From: an uncultured Lachnospiraceae bacterium
GTDB lineage: Bacteria; Bacillota; Clostridia; Lachnospirales; Lachnospiraceae
Length of the DNA stretch: 64,000 nt
Assembly: GCA_948470335.1 (NCBI GenBank)
Contig: CAOKOL010000003.1
Location: 1 to 64,000 of the forward strand
Direction: 5' to 3'
Part shown: positions 42,475 through 50,242 of the stretch, in pieces
How the letters are laid out: every line of letters begins with the position of its first letter
Position numbering within the stretch: the first letter of the stretch is position 1
The notes under the pieces: model-generated
The model's input: the letters and a program-made list of their open reading frames with translations, nothing else
Told to the model about the DNA's origin: nothing
Database searches by the model: none
Program-made: the position numbers and the translations under genes

Positions 42475-43671
42475 TTATTTATCCAGATACTCCTCCGTCA
42501 CCGTACTCAATTCTTTTTTTCTCAAAAAATGATTCACCGTCAGCCGTATCAGATGATAGATTACCGCGAACAATGGTACGCCGATCACCATGCCGACGAA
42601 GCCCCACAGTCCGCCGAACAGCAGGATGGAGAACAGAACCCAGAAGCTGGACAGTCCGGTGGAGTCACCCAGAATCTTCGGTCCAAGAATATTTCCGTCA
42701 AACTGCTGCAGTACCAGGACGAAAACCAGGAAATAGAGGCTTTTCAGCGGATTGGCCAAAAGGATCAGCAAGGCGCTGGGAATGGCGCCGATAAAGGGAC
42801 CGAAAAAAGGGATAATATTGGTCACGCCGATAATCACGCTGACCAGCATCACATAAGGCATTTTCAGAATGCTCATTCCCACAAAGCAGATCACGCCGAT
42901 AATCAGGGAGTCAATCATTTTTCCGATGATAAAGCCGCCGAACATCTTATGGGCCAGCCGGAACTGATCGATTAAAAATGCGGCGTTTACCTCCGGCAGA
43001 ATGCTGTAAAGAATCTTTTTTGCCTGAGCGATAAAAGTCTCCTTTGAATTGATAACGTAAATGGCGACAATCAGGCCGATCAGCAGATTTTTCAGCAGAT
43101 TGATCACGCTCATCACGCTCAGGGAAATCCCTGTTACCAGTACCTGGACATTGGGAAGCAGAGACTGCTGCATCCATTTCTGCAGCCATTCCACGCCGTC
43201 GTTATAGTAGCTCATAATCACCTGTTCCACATCCGGATTGTCTGCCAGCAGGTTTTCGATCCAGACAGACAGATTCTGCAGGTTCCGGGGCATGGTTTCC
43301 ACGATGCCGGTAATGCTTAAAATCACCTGGGGAAGCACCATGGCAATCAGGCCGAATACCAGCAGCAGGGCCAGGGAAAGGGTAAAAAGCGTACTCAGGC
43401 CTTTGGCGTAGGTGAGGGCTTTCTTTTCAATTTTGATTTTTTTGAAAAGAAAGGGATAAAGCTTTCCGGTAAAATGGTTGTATAATGGAGACATCAGGTA
43501 AGCAAATACGACGCCGTAAATAATAGGGGTTAAAATGTGAAATAAGTTGTCGATGCTGCCTCGGATGGCATTCATCTCATATAAACAGAAAAAAAATGCG
43601 ATTCCCGCCGCCAGAACACAGAAGGCGGTGAGCCCGATGCAGATGTAATCTTTCAGGTCATGGTGTTTCAT
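42475..43671 (-). CDS. AI-2E family transporter (PerM/YdiK-like)
   Basis: The 398-residue protein has about eight hydrophobic helices with a soluble stretch between helices 3 and 4. Motifs VIIGVTNIIPFFGPFIGAIPS (about 280) and LGDSTGLSSFWVLFSILLFGGLWGFVGMVIGVP are typical of the family. Relatives include autoinducer-2 exporters and Na+/H+ antiporters; the role here is unproven. AGGAGGAGC lies seven bases before the ATG. Confidence 0.88.
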   Translation of the reverse strand: MKHHDLKDYICIGLTAFCVLAAGIAFFFCLYEMNAIRGSIDNLFHILTPIIYGVVFAYLMSPLYNHFTGKLYPFLFKKIKIEKKALTYAKGLSTLFTLSLALLLVFGLIAMVLPQVILSITGIVETMPRNLQNLSVWIENLLADNPDVEQVIMSYYNDGVEWLQKWMQQSLLPNVQVLVTGISLSVMSVINLLKNLLIGLIVAIYVINSKETFIAQAKKILYSILPEVNAAFLIDQFRLAHKMFGGFIIGKMIDSLIIGVICFVGMSILKMPYVMLVSVIIGVTNIIPFFGPFIGAIPSALLILLANPLKSLYFLVFVLVLQQFDGNILGPKILGDSTGLSSFWVLFSILLFGGLWGFVGMVIGVPLFAVIYHLIRLTVNHFLRKKELSTVTEEYLDK

Positions 43672-43748
43672 GGCGCTCCTCCTCTCGTATCAGCTCTTAT
43701 TTTAGCACCGATGAGAAAAATGTGCAATGGGCTTTGCCGGCCTCTGCT

Positions 43749-43778
43749 CTGGAAACCACAAAAGAATTATGCTATAAT
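43749..43778 (+). promoter_or_regulatory. Extended -10 promoter of the esterase-like gene
   Basis: TATAAT at 43773-43778 is preceded by TG one base upstream (extended -10), and CTGGAA lies 18 bases farther upstream. Confidence 0.6.
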
Positions 43779-43845
43779 TGCAATGCCCGGAAAGCCCGGG
43801 AGGACGAAACGGGAATGAAAAGATAAAAGAAAGGCAGATATCATT

Positions 43846-45219
43846 ATGAACATGAAACGATTATCAGCTATGTTTATGACAGCGGCTTTATGCGGCCTTT
43901 TGCTGACAGGCTGCGGGGAGGAGGAGGTGAAGCCGGTGGAAAAAATGCCCCGTGAAACCGCTGCCGGCGGGACAGGGGAATTGCCGGATGGGATCTCGGC
44001 GGATTTGTCGGCAGTGCGGACGGATATCGGTCAGATATCGGTACCGGAGAATGTGCGGATAGTGGGTCTTGGGGAGGCCAGTCATGGTGTGAAAGAATAT
44101 CATCTGATGAAAGGGGAGGTATTTAAGGTGCTGGCAGAGCGCCGGGGATGCCGTTCTTTTGTGATCGAAGGAGATTTCGGCGGTGCTCTAAAGGTGGAAG
44201 ACTATATTCACGGCGGTCCGGGAACGGCGCAGGAAGCTGTAAAAGAGATCGGCTTTTCCATTTATCATACACAGGAGCTGGTGGATCTGGTGGAATGGAT
44301 GCGCGCCTATAATGATAAAATCGGAGCGGAATCGGATGGCGGAGTCGACGGCCAGGCGGCTGCGGACGAGACGCTTCATTTTTATGGGATGGATATGCAG
44401 CGGATTGACAATAATAAAGAATATCTGTTTTCCGTGCTGGAACAGTCTGTGCCGGCGCTGTGCGAAACCTATCGGACGGCATTGGAGGGGCTGACGGATG
44501 AAAAAAGAATGGAAGCGGAACCGGATCGGGAGATATTTCAAAAAGCGCAGACAGATATTGAGGCGCTGCTGAAAGATATGGATGCGGCCGAACAGGAGAT
44601 CGTGTCCGCTGCCGGACAGACGGCTTTTGACCGGGCAAGGGAATGTGCCAATACCCTTCGGGAATTTACGGAGCTTTTCCTGTGTGACGACAGCGATTAC
44701 AATACCATGCGGGATCAGTTTATGTTTGAAAAGGTTCGGTGGTTCACGGAGCAGGAGAGCGGTATGCTGTTTATCAACGGGCACAACGGCCATATCGGAA
44801 AAACGCCGGTTGCCGGTTATGCGTGTCTGGGACAATTGCTGGCGGACAGTTTTGGAGAGAAGTATTTTGCCATCGGTACGGATGCGGAACAGACAGTTTT
44901 TAATTCCCAGGATATGGAGGGGAATTTTACCGTGCAGGAAGTCAGCAACCGAAATCTGCTGAACGGGCAACTGGACGGTATGGACAGTGATTTTTACTAT
45001 GTGGATTTTGCGGAAGCGGCAGAAGATGAAGGCTGGCAGGCAGTCTCCGGTGAAAAACAGAAGATTGTTACTCTGAACGTGGGCATTTCAGAAGGACAAC
45101 TGCGTTCGCCGATGTATTATACGACGTCGATTGTGCCGGAAGATACCTTTGACGGAATGATTGTGTTCCGAAAAGTTTCTCCGACCACTTTTATTGCGGA
45201 TAAGGACGGAAGTGTTTAA
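43846..45219 (+). CDS. Erythromycin esterase family lipoprotein
   Basis: The 457-residue protein begins with a lipoprotein signal peptide, MKRLSAMFMTAALCGLLLTGCG, whose lipobox LTGC places the Cys near residue 24. The mature domain matches the erythromycin esterase superfamily: IVGLGEASHGVKEY with the catalytic His and a following EGDFG (about 108), a TMRDQFMFEKVRWF block (about 287) and FINGHNGHIGK (about 309). Members hydrolyse macrolide lactones or have other esterase roles; a resistance function cannot be assumed. It would be anchored outside the membrane. Confidence 0.86.
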   Translation: MNMKRLSAMFMTAALCGLLLTGCGEEEVKPVEKMPRETAAGGTGELPDGISADLSAVRTDIGQISVPENVRIVGLGEASHGVKEYHLMKGEVFKVLAERRGCRSFVIEGDFGGALKVEDYIHGGPGTAQEAVKEIGFSIYHTQELVDLVEWMRAYNDKIGAESDGGVDGQAAADETLHFYGMDMQRIDNNKEYLFSVLEQSVPALCETYRTALEGLTDEKRMEAEPDREIFQKAQTDIEALLKDMDAAEQEIVSAAGQTAFDRARECANTLREFTELFLCDDSDYNTMRDQFMFEKVRWFTEQESGMLFINGHNGHIGKTPVAGYACLGQLLADSFGEKYFAIGTDAEQTVFNSQDMEGNFTVQEVSNRNLLNGQLDGMDSDFYYVDFAEAAEDEGWQAVSGEKQKIVTLNVGISEGQLRSPMYYTTSIVPEDTFDGMIVFRKVSPTTFIADKDGSV

Positions 45220-45389
45220 ATGGGTTCGTTTCTTTTGCTGTCTGCGGGAGAAGAAGTTCCCATATTGTCTGCCTGCGGCGGGGACGGGAAAGAAGCTTTT
45301 TCTGTTAAAAGGCAGGCCTGTCTGGTATAATTGATACAGGAGACGGGAATGATTGGTGCGGATCTGACGAGTAGTAAAGGGAGTAAACG

Positions 45390-46073
45390 ATGCTGTCAAA
45401 AAAACCTGGAAAAAAATTGAATCTCTATGTCCCGGATTACGTGGTCTTTGACCTTGAAACAACCGGGGTTTCCTGCAGCCTGGATGATGTGGTGGAAATA
45501 TCTGCTGTTAAAGTCACAGGCGGTCAGGCTGTGGACGAATTCTCCACATTAGTGAATCCCGGACATCCGATTCCGTATTATGCCAGTGAAGTGAACGGGA
45601 TCACGGATGATATGGTGAAGGGCAGTCCGTATTTTAAAGATGCGTTATCCGGCTTTTTGAAATTTGCCGGTGATGCGGTGCTGGTTGGCCATAACATACA
45701 TACTTTTGATATGAAATTCCTGTATCGTGACGCAATGAAATTTTGGGGCGAAACCGTCGGAAACGATTATATTGATACGTTGCAGGTGGCAAGGACATAT
45801 CTGCCGCAGCTAACGCATTATAAGCTGGTGGATCTGGCAGATTACTACGGGATTTCTGCTGCCGGAGCCCACAGGGCGTTAAATGACTGCCGGATGAATC
45901 AGATCATTTTCGAGCGGCTTGCGGAAGAAATGAAGAATCCTTCCGAAAGCGCGAAGGCTGTTAAGAAGTGTCCGAAATGCGGGAATGTACTCCAAAAACG
46001 AAAGGGAAGATATGGGGAGTTCTGGGGCTGTATGAGCTATCCTGAATGCAGATATACCGAGAACATCAGATGA
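45390..46073 (+). CDS. DnaQ-like 3'-5' exonuclease with C-terminal topoisomerase-type zinc finger
   Basis: The 227-residue protein has a DEDDh exonuclease: VVFDLETTG (about 18-26), [13 protein letters not shown] (about 93-105) and [10 protein letters not shown] (about 157-166). This matches the epsilon proofreading fold. The last 40 residues contain CPKCGN and GCMSYPEC, a four-cysteine zinc finger like that of type IA topoisomerases. The combined layout suggests DNA-repair or end-processing use rather than replication. AAGGGAG precedes the ATG. Confidence 0.88.
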   Translation: MLSKKPGKKLNLYVPDYVVFDLETTGVSCSLDDVVEISAVKVTGGQAVDEFSTLVNPGHPIPYYASEVNGITDDMVKGSPYFKDALSGFLKFAGDAVLVGHNIHTFDMKFLYRDAMKFWGETVGNDYIDTLQVARTYLPQLTHYKLVDLADYYGISAAGAHRALNDCRMNQIIFERLAEEMKNPSESAKAVKKCPKCGNVLQKRKGRYGEFWGCMSYPECRYTENIR

Positions 46074-46241
46074 GAATTTTCCGGAATTTTACTGCCTGTG
46101 CAATGTGCGGACGGCGCGAGCTGTGAGAGCCGGAAGCAAAAAAACAGGATGCAGGAAAATGTGACGGTATGGCATATTGGAAAAACCGGAAAAGCACTGC
46201 CGTGGATGCGTCAGATATTCTGGCGCGGAAGGAGGATGTGA

Positions 46242-47066
46242 ATGGTGAATACGGATCCGCTTAAAGAATATATAAAACAGTCAGAGCCTGGCAGACGTGA
46301 CAAGGGTTATGTCTGGCAGACGGCGATTGGGTTACAGGCAGTAGATGGGTTAAAGACTTCCGATTATCTGTTTAAAACCGCTGTTTCTAATATAGAAGGA
46401 GAAATTACTTTTGATGAGGCCGAGAGACTTCTGAACAGCTATTATGATGAAAATCCGAAACATAATGTGGAAGACCGAACGGAAGAAGCCGATAAGGTTT
46501 CCCTTCGTATCGCGAAAATATTGTCGGAGCGGGCGTTTTCTTTTACGCCCAACGAGTACCTGTCCATTCACAGAAAGCTGTTTACGGGTATTTATAGTCA
46601 TGCGGGAAGGATGCGGGATTATAATATTACAAAGAAGGAGTGGATACTTGACGGTGCGACTGTTTTGTATGGAAACGCATCGGAACTGCGGGCAACGCTG
46701 GAATATGATTTTAACCGGGAAAAAGCGTTCGGTTATAAAGGACTGACTATGGATCAGATGATTCGCCACCTGGCTTTGTTTGTGTCGGGTTTGTGGCAGA
46801 TTCATGTTTTTGCCGAAGGCAATACAAGAACAACGGCCGTTTTTTTCATTAAATATCTGATGACACTGGGATTTGACGTGAACAATGATATTTTTGCCGA
46901 GAACGCATGGTATTTCAGAAACGCCATGGTCAGGGCGAATTATAACGATCTGAAAAACGGTGTATTTGAGACCACGGAATATCTGGAACTGTTTTTAAAA
47001 AATCTGCTGCTGGGCGAAAAAAATGAACTGCATAACCGTGCGCTGCATATCGGTCATATATTTTAA
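46242..47066 (+). CDS. Fic/DOC family protein (class II-like AMPylase)
   Basis: The 274-residue protein has the Fic core HVFAEGNTRTTAVFFIKYL (about 187-205), a variant of HPFxxGNGR with Thr replacing the second Gly and Val for Pro, so activity may differ from AMPylation. The N-terminal segment AVSNIEGEITFDEA (about 48-61) resembles the autoinhibitory SxxxEG helix of class II Fic proteins, one residue degenerate. It probably AMPylates or otherwise modifies a target protein and is self-inhibited. AAGGAGG precedes the ATG. It marks the left edge of the accessory region. Confidence 0.88.
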   Translation: MVNTDPLKEYIKQSEPGRRDKGYVWQTAIGLQAVDGLKTSDYLFKTAVSNIEGEITFDEAERLLNSYYDENPKHNVEDRTEEADKVSLRIAKILSERAFSFTPNEYLSIHRKLFTGIYSHAGRMRDYNITKKEWILDGATVLYGNASELRATLEYDFNREKAFGYKGLTMDQMIRHLALFVSGLWQIHVFAEGNTRTTAVFFIKYLMTLGFDVNNDIFAENAWYFRNAMVRANYNDLKNGVFETTEYLELFLKNLLLGEKNELHNRALHIGHIF

Positions 47067-47461
47067 TAGATAGGAGTTCCCCCATTGATTTCTTATTTTG
47101 CCAGCTCATCTGACTCTGTGTTAATGAACACGGTGGACGAGAACAATATTTTTGTAGCTGACTGTGTGCGGAAAATATATGCGTATAGTTCTCTTGTCAA
47201 AATATTTTTAAAAAAATCGAAAAGCGGTATAATTTTTGCTTGGAATTCCAATCATAACAGCCATGTGCTGCATGTTTTATAACGGATACAGTAAAAGATT
47301 GGAAGTATAAAGGCAATCATATATGATAGTGTCAAAAGGCCTTTTCCATTTTTATTTTTTAAAGAAAAATTCTTTGTGTCCGGAAGAACGGCTAAATCGG
47401 CCGTTCTTCTAATATATTTCCTGGATGTTTGGAAAAACAGAATGGAGCGGGTTTTTCCTTA
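47067..47461. other. Intergenic region with hairpins, no clear gene
   Basis: I see an AAAAGGCCTTTT palindrome (about 47336-47347) before a T-rich stretch and a GAAGAACGG/CCGTTCTTC stem (47383-47409), possibly terminators for flanking genes. A 65-codon frame at 47085-47282 begins with TTG and has no credible protein features. The region is AT-rich and looks like degraded accessory DNA. Confidence 0.5.
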
Positions 47462-47822
47462 TCAGGTTCCCGGTATTTCTATCTCCTGCATGCAAATCCA
47501 CAAATCATCATAAATACTGACTTTTATTTTGTCCTGGAAAGTGTAAGCGGCAGTTTCAAATTTCGTTTCCTCCAAATGGTAAGCATAAACAGATTTTTTT
47601 GCAGGATCAACAATCCAGTATTCTTTTACTCCGGCATCCATGTAAAGGTTTAATTTCCTTACATAATCATGGCTGGAAGTGCTGGGTGAGACGATTTCAA
47701 TAATCCAGTCGGGCGCTCCGGAGCAGCCGCGGTCCGTCAATTAATTCCGCCCGCACATTCTCCGGCAGGTTATAATAATCATCTTCGGTGTAAAAGCTTG
47801 GTCGTGCTAACACCTGTGACAT
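47462..47822 (-). pseudogene. Uma2 family nuclease-like gene, internally deleted
   Basis: The first 29 codons (MSQVLARP..YYNLPENVRAELID) and the last 90 (TDRGCSGAPDWIIEIVSPST to the end) match the intact Uma2 at 48955-49518. About 67 codons between them, including PSRIHQ, YPAPFAV and the VEPDISVI acidic segment, are gone. The junction lies at the shared word TGACGGAC, which would occur at both ends of the missing DNA, and the fusion is out of frame. A 92-codon frame from an internal ATG remains open but lacks part of the catalytic core. Confidence 0.85.
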
Positions 47823-47867
47823 AATAATTCTCCTTTCTGACATGGATTATGAAGTTTCGGTTAAGTT

Positions 47868-48167
47868 CTATTTATCAGGTTCGGAGCCGGGAGCCTGCTG
47901 CTGATTATCCCGTTCCATGGTTTCGTTGATTGCACGGATGATAAAAGACGTGAGTTTTTCCCCTTGTTGTTCAGCGTGTTCTCGAATAATTGCTTTTTGA
48001 CCTTTGGGAACTCTGAATTTTATTTCATCCAATTTTTCTTTTATATAATTCATTGTGTATTCTTTTTGTTTTTCGCTGTATGTTATGGGTAACACTTTCT
48101 CTCTTTTGGGTTCATGGGGAGCGGTAAAAAGAGATACCTTCCCTACCATACCCAAATTATAGCACAT
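47868..48167 (-). CDS. Small DNA-binding protein, ribbon-helix-helix (Arc-like)
   Basis: The open frame encodes up to 99 residues. The recognisable part begins at about residue 28, ITYSEKQKEYTMNYIKEKLDEIKFRVPKGQK, followed by AEQQGEKLTSFIIRAINETMERD: a strand then two helices, as in ribbon-helix-helix proteins common on Firmicutes mobile elements. The true start may be GTG at 48095 or ATG at 48053 since the first 24 residues look untranslated. It lies 45 bases upstream of the broken Uma2 on the same strand and may be its partner or regulator. Confidence 0.7.
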   Translation of the reverse strand: MCYNLGMVGKVSLFTAPHEPKREKVLPITYSEKQKEYTMNYIKEKLDEIKFRVPKGQKAIIREHAEQQGEKLTSFIIRAINETMERDNQQQAPGSEPDK

Positions 48168-48954
48168 CTTACAATAGGGGAGTATAGCTGTTTCATTTCC
48201 CCATAAAATTACATAACCGAATAAGGCAGATCGGCCAGGGCATCAGGCGTATACCAGTAATTCTATCAGCAGAAATGCAGAGAAAAGCAGAACAAAAAAA
48301 GGCCGGCCTGCTGCCGGGAATCGGACATTTCAGACGCCCTAAAAGGTATCCCCGCCTGCTGTCTGTTTAGAGATTTTAGAGGCCCTAAAAGGGATGATAC
48401 CCCAGATCAGGGAGGTTTCCGGGCAGATCGGGCGGGTTGGATGTGGCATTGTAGCGAAATGTTGCACAAAAAAAGAATGCCTGCGGAGTAGGGGTTTTGT
48501 CCGAAGAACGGACGAACCGGCAGCAGGTTCCCTGAATTGTGTGATATCGCACACATTGAATGATCGGCGTAACCAACTCAAAATTGAGTACGTCCATCCC
48601 CCAAGGTATTGTATCGGAGCTGGGCGCAAAATTGCGCTGAGTATCTCAATAACAAATCGTTATCCAGATTCCCCAACAAGCCGGGGGAAAGTCGTGTCCT
48701 GCGGCATTCCGGAGCCATGCCCGCTTGTGGGTATGCCTTGCAGGCAGGGGGTCTCCCCGAAATGGTGGATACCCACCCTGATACGCCAGACGAGCTTATA
48801 CACCGTTTTTTTGATGAAAGCTAATCCCCCACTTGTGGAGGAAAAGCCGCTCTATGGGCTTCTGGGAGCGTCACGGGGATAGGCCAGAGGAAAACCGCTC
48901 CCCACTTTTGGGGAACCGCCGCCGGTTGGAATGACGAGGCAGGATTATTCCTTA
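48168..48954. other. Non-coding accessory stretch, 787 bases
   Basis: No convincing gene. The 162-codon + strand frame at 48394-48882 has a low-complexity Cys/Arg/Pro composition and no family resemblance. CCTAAAAGG followed by AT recurs at about 48340 and 48382; a GCACACATTGAA stretch and the palindrome ACTCAAAATTGAGT (about 48576-48589) lie mid-region. It may hold remains of a mobile-element region such as a transfer origin, but nothing definite is seen. Confidence 0.45.
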
Positions 48955-49518
48955 TCAGGTTCCAGGTATGCCTAACTCTTGCAGGCTAATCCATAAATCG
49001 TCATAGATATTGACTTTTATTTTGTCCTGGAAAGTGTAACTGTCAGCCTTAACGTCGTCCTGTTCTAAATGATACACCAAAACTTTGCGGTTACGTGGGT
49101 CAACAATCCAGTATTCCCTGACACCGGCATCCAGATAAAGATTCAGTTTCCGCACATAATCATGGCCGGAAGTGCTGGGGGAAACGATTTCAATAATCCA
49201 ATCGGGCGCTCCGGTGCAACCTTGGTCAGTCAGTTTGTTGGGGTCACAGATTACACTGATATCAGGTTCAACAACGGTTTTTCTGTCATCAAACAGTTTG
49301 ACGGCGAAGGGAGCCGGATAAACTTCACAGGAGCCACCTTTAGAATGAATATAATTGAAAATGGTGTTATTGACAGTATTTAATATTTTTTGGTGAATCC
49401 TGCTGGGTGCCGCCATATCATAAAACTGCCCATCAATTAATTCCGCCCGGACATTCTCTGGTAGGTTATAATAATCATCTTCGGTATAAATGTCTGATCG
49501 TGCTAATGCCTGTGACAT
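48955..49518 (-). CDS. Uma2 family restriction-endonuclease-like protein
   Basis: The 187-residue protein is intact. It opens ARSDIYTEDDYYNLPENVRAELIDGQFYDM, then MAAPSRIHQKIL, VYPAPFAVKL, VVEPDISVICDP (Asp) and GAPDWIIEIVSPST (Glu), the core of the PD-(D/E)XK-like Uma2/DUF820 fold, and KLNLYLDAGVREYWIVDP near the end. Family function is unknown, although nuclease activity is predicted. AAAGGAG precedes the ATG, and the XRE regulator gene ends 40 bases upstream on the same strand, suggesting a two-gene operon. Confidence 0.88.
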   Translation of the reverse strand: MSQALARSDIYTEDDYYNLPENVRAELIDGQFYDMAAPSRIHQKILNTVNNTIFNYIHSKGGSCEVYPAPFAVKLFDDRKTVVEPDISVICDPNKLTDQGCTGAPDWIIEIVSPSTSGHDYVRKLNLYLDAGVREYWIVDPRNRKVLVYHLEQDDVKADSYTFQDKIKVNIYDDLWISLQELGIPGT

Positions 49519-49557
49519 AATGATTCTCCTTTCTGGAGTGGGTTATGTGAGAAAATG

Positions 49558-49767
49558 TCAAATTATTGTGCCATCTGGAAATTCAAATTCCGCTTTCCAT
49601 GTGCCGCCCAAAACCTCCGCTATTTGCTCAAGTTCTTCTTTCGTAAGGGTATTTCTCTTTACTTTTTGATTGAGGTTAGATGGCGTAGTTCCGATTCTAC
49701 GTGCTAATTCGGCTTGGCTTATACCTTTATATGATAATGCCATACCTATTTTTTGTGCAATTGTCAT
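49558..49767 (-). CDS. XRE family helix-turn-helix regulator
   Basis: The 69-residue protein is almost entirely one HTH domain: MTIAQKIGMALSYKGISQAELARRIGTTPSNLNQKVKR (recognition helix in TTPSNLNQKV), then a short C-terminal segment LGGTWKAEFEFPDGT. It lies between the divergent control region with TTAAGCAAA repeats (49798-49874) and Uma2 on its downstream side. AGGAGGTGA gives a strong ribosome site. It likely represses both divergent promoters. Confidence 0.87.
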   Translation of the reverse strand: MTIAQKIGMALSYKGISQAELARRIGTTPSNLNQKVKRNTLTKEELEQIAEVLGGTWKAEFEFPDGTII

Positions 49768-49786
49768 AAAGTCACCTCCTAATATT

Positions 49787-49885
49787 ATTATATATTATTT
49801 GCTTTATAAAATCAATGAAAAAATTAAAAATGTTAAGCAAAATATATATAAAATACTTAACATCATTAAGCAAACACTGTATAAT
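49787..49885. promoter_or_regulatory. Divergent promoters with TTAAGCAAA-type operators
   Basis: For the + strand, TTAACA (49857-49862), 17 bases, TATAAT (49880-49885), with TTAAGCAAA (49866-49874) inside the spacer and another at 49833-49841. For the minus strand, TTGATT (complement of 49810-49815), 17 bases, TATAAT (complement of 49787-49792), with TAAAGCAAA (complement of 49798-49806) inside the spacer. Three operator-like copies thus cover both promoters, the arrangement expected for autoregulation by the XRE protein at 49558. Confidence 0.68.
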
Positions 49886-50052
49886 AATATCATCAACAGA
49901 GAGGAAAACAAAAGCAGCCGGGAGAGCCGAAAGCACCCGATACCGAAAGCCATATACCTGTGACCGTGTACGGAAGAAGAAAACAGGAATAGTCAGGAAG
50001 ATGCTTCCGGGGCTGCTGGAAAACCACTCAACCGATAGAAAGGAAAAATGTT

Positions 50053-50241
50053 ATGGGAGAAAGAGCATTGCAAAACCGTATCATGAAACTGAGGGAGATC
50101 GAAGCACAGCAGAAAGCCCTGGATGAACAGGCCGAGAAGAGTGCGGATATTGCCTGTGACTACTCGTTCAGGTTGAAAAGCGCATTGGAATCCATGAAAA
50201 ATCAGCTTTCAGGCTGTGAAGTGACGGAGGCGCGGGCATAA
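50053..50241 (+). CDS. Small coiled-coil protein of the integrated element (62 aa)
   Basis: Highly charged and helical: NRIMKLREIEAQQKALDEQAEKSADIA repeats Glu, Lys and Gln in a heptad-like pattern. It has AAAGGA upstream and ends one base before the next gene, so the two are probably translated together. No family is recognised. Confidence 0.65.
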   Translation: MGERALQNRIMKLREIEAQQKALDEQAEKSADIACDYSFRLKSALESMKNQLSGCEVTEARA

Positions 50242-50242
50242 A

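Noticed and set aside
47085..47282. 65-codon ORF after the Fic gene
   Set aside because: TTG start, atypical composition, and no similarity known.
48394..48882. 162-codon + strand ORF between the Uma2 genes
   Set aside because: Cys/Arg/Pro-rich low-complexity sequence, with no recognisable domain or good Shine-Dalgarno.
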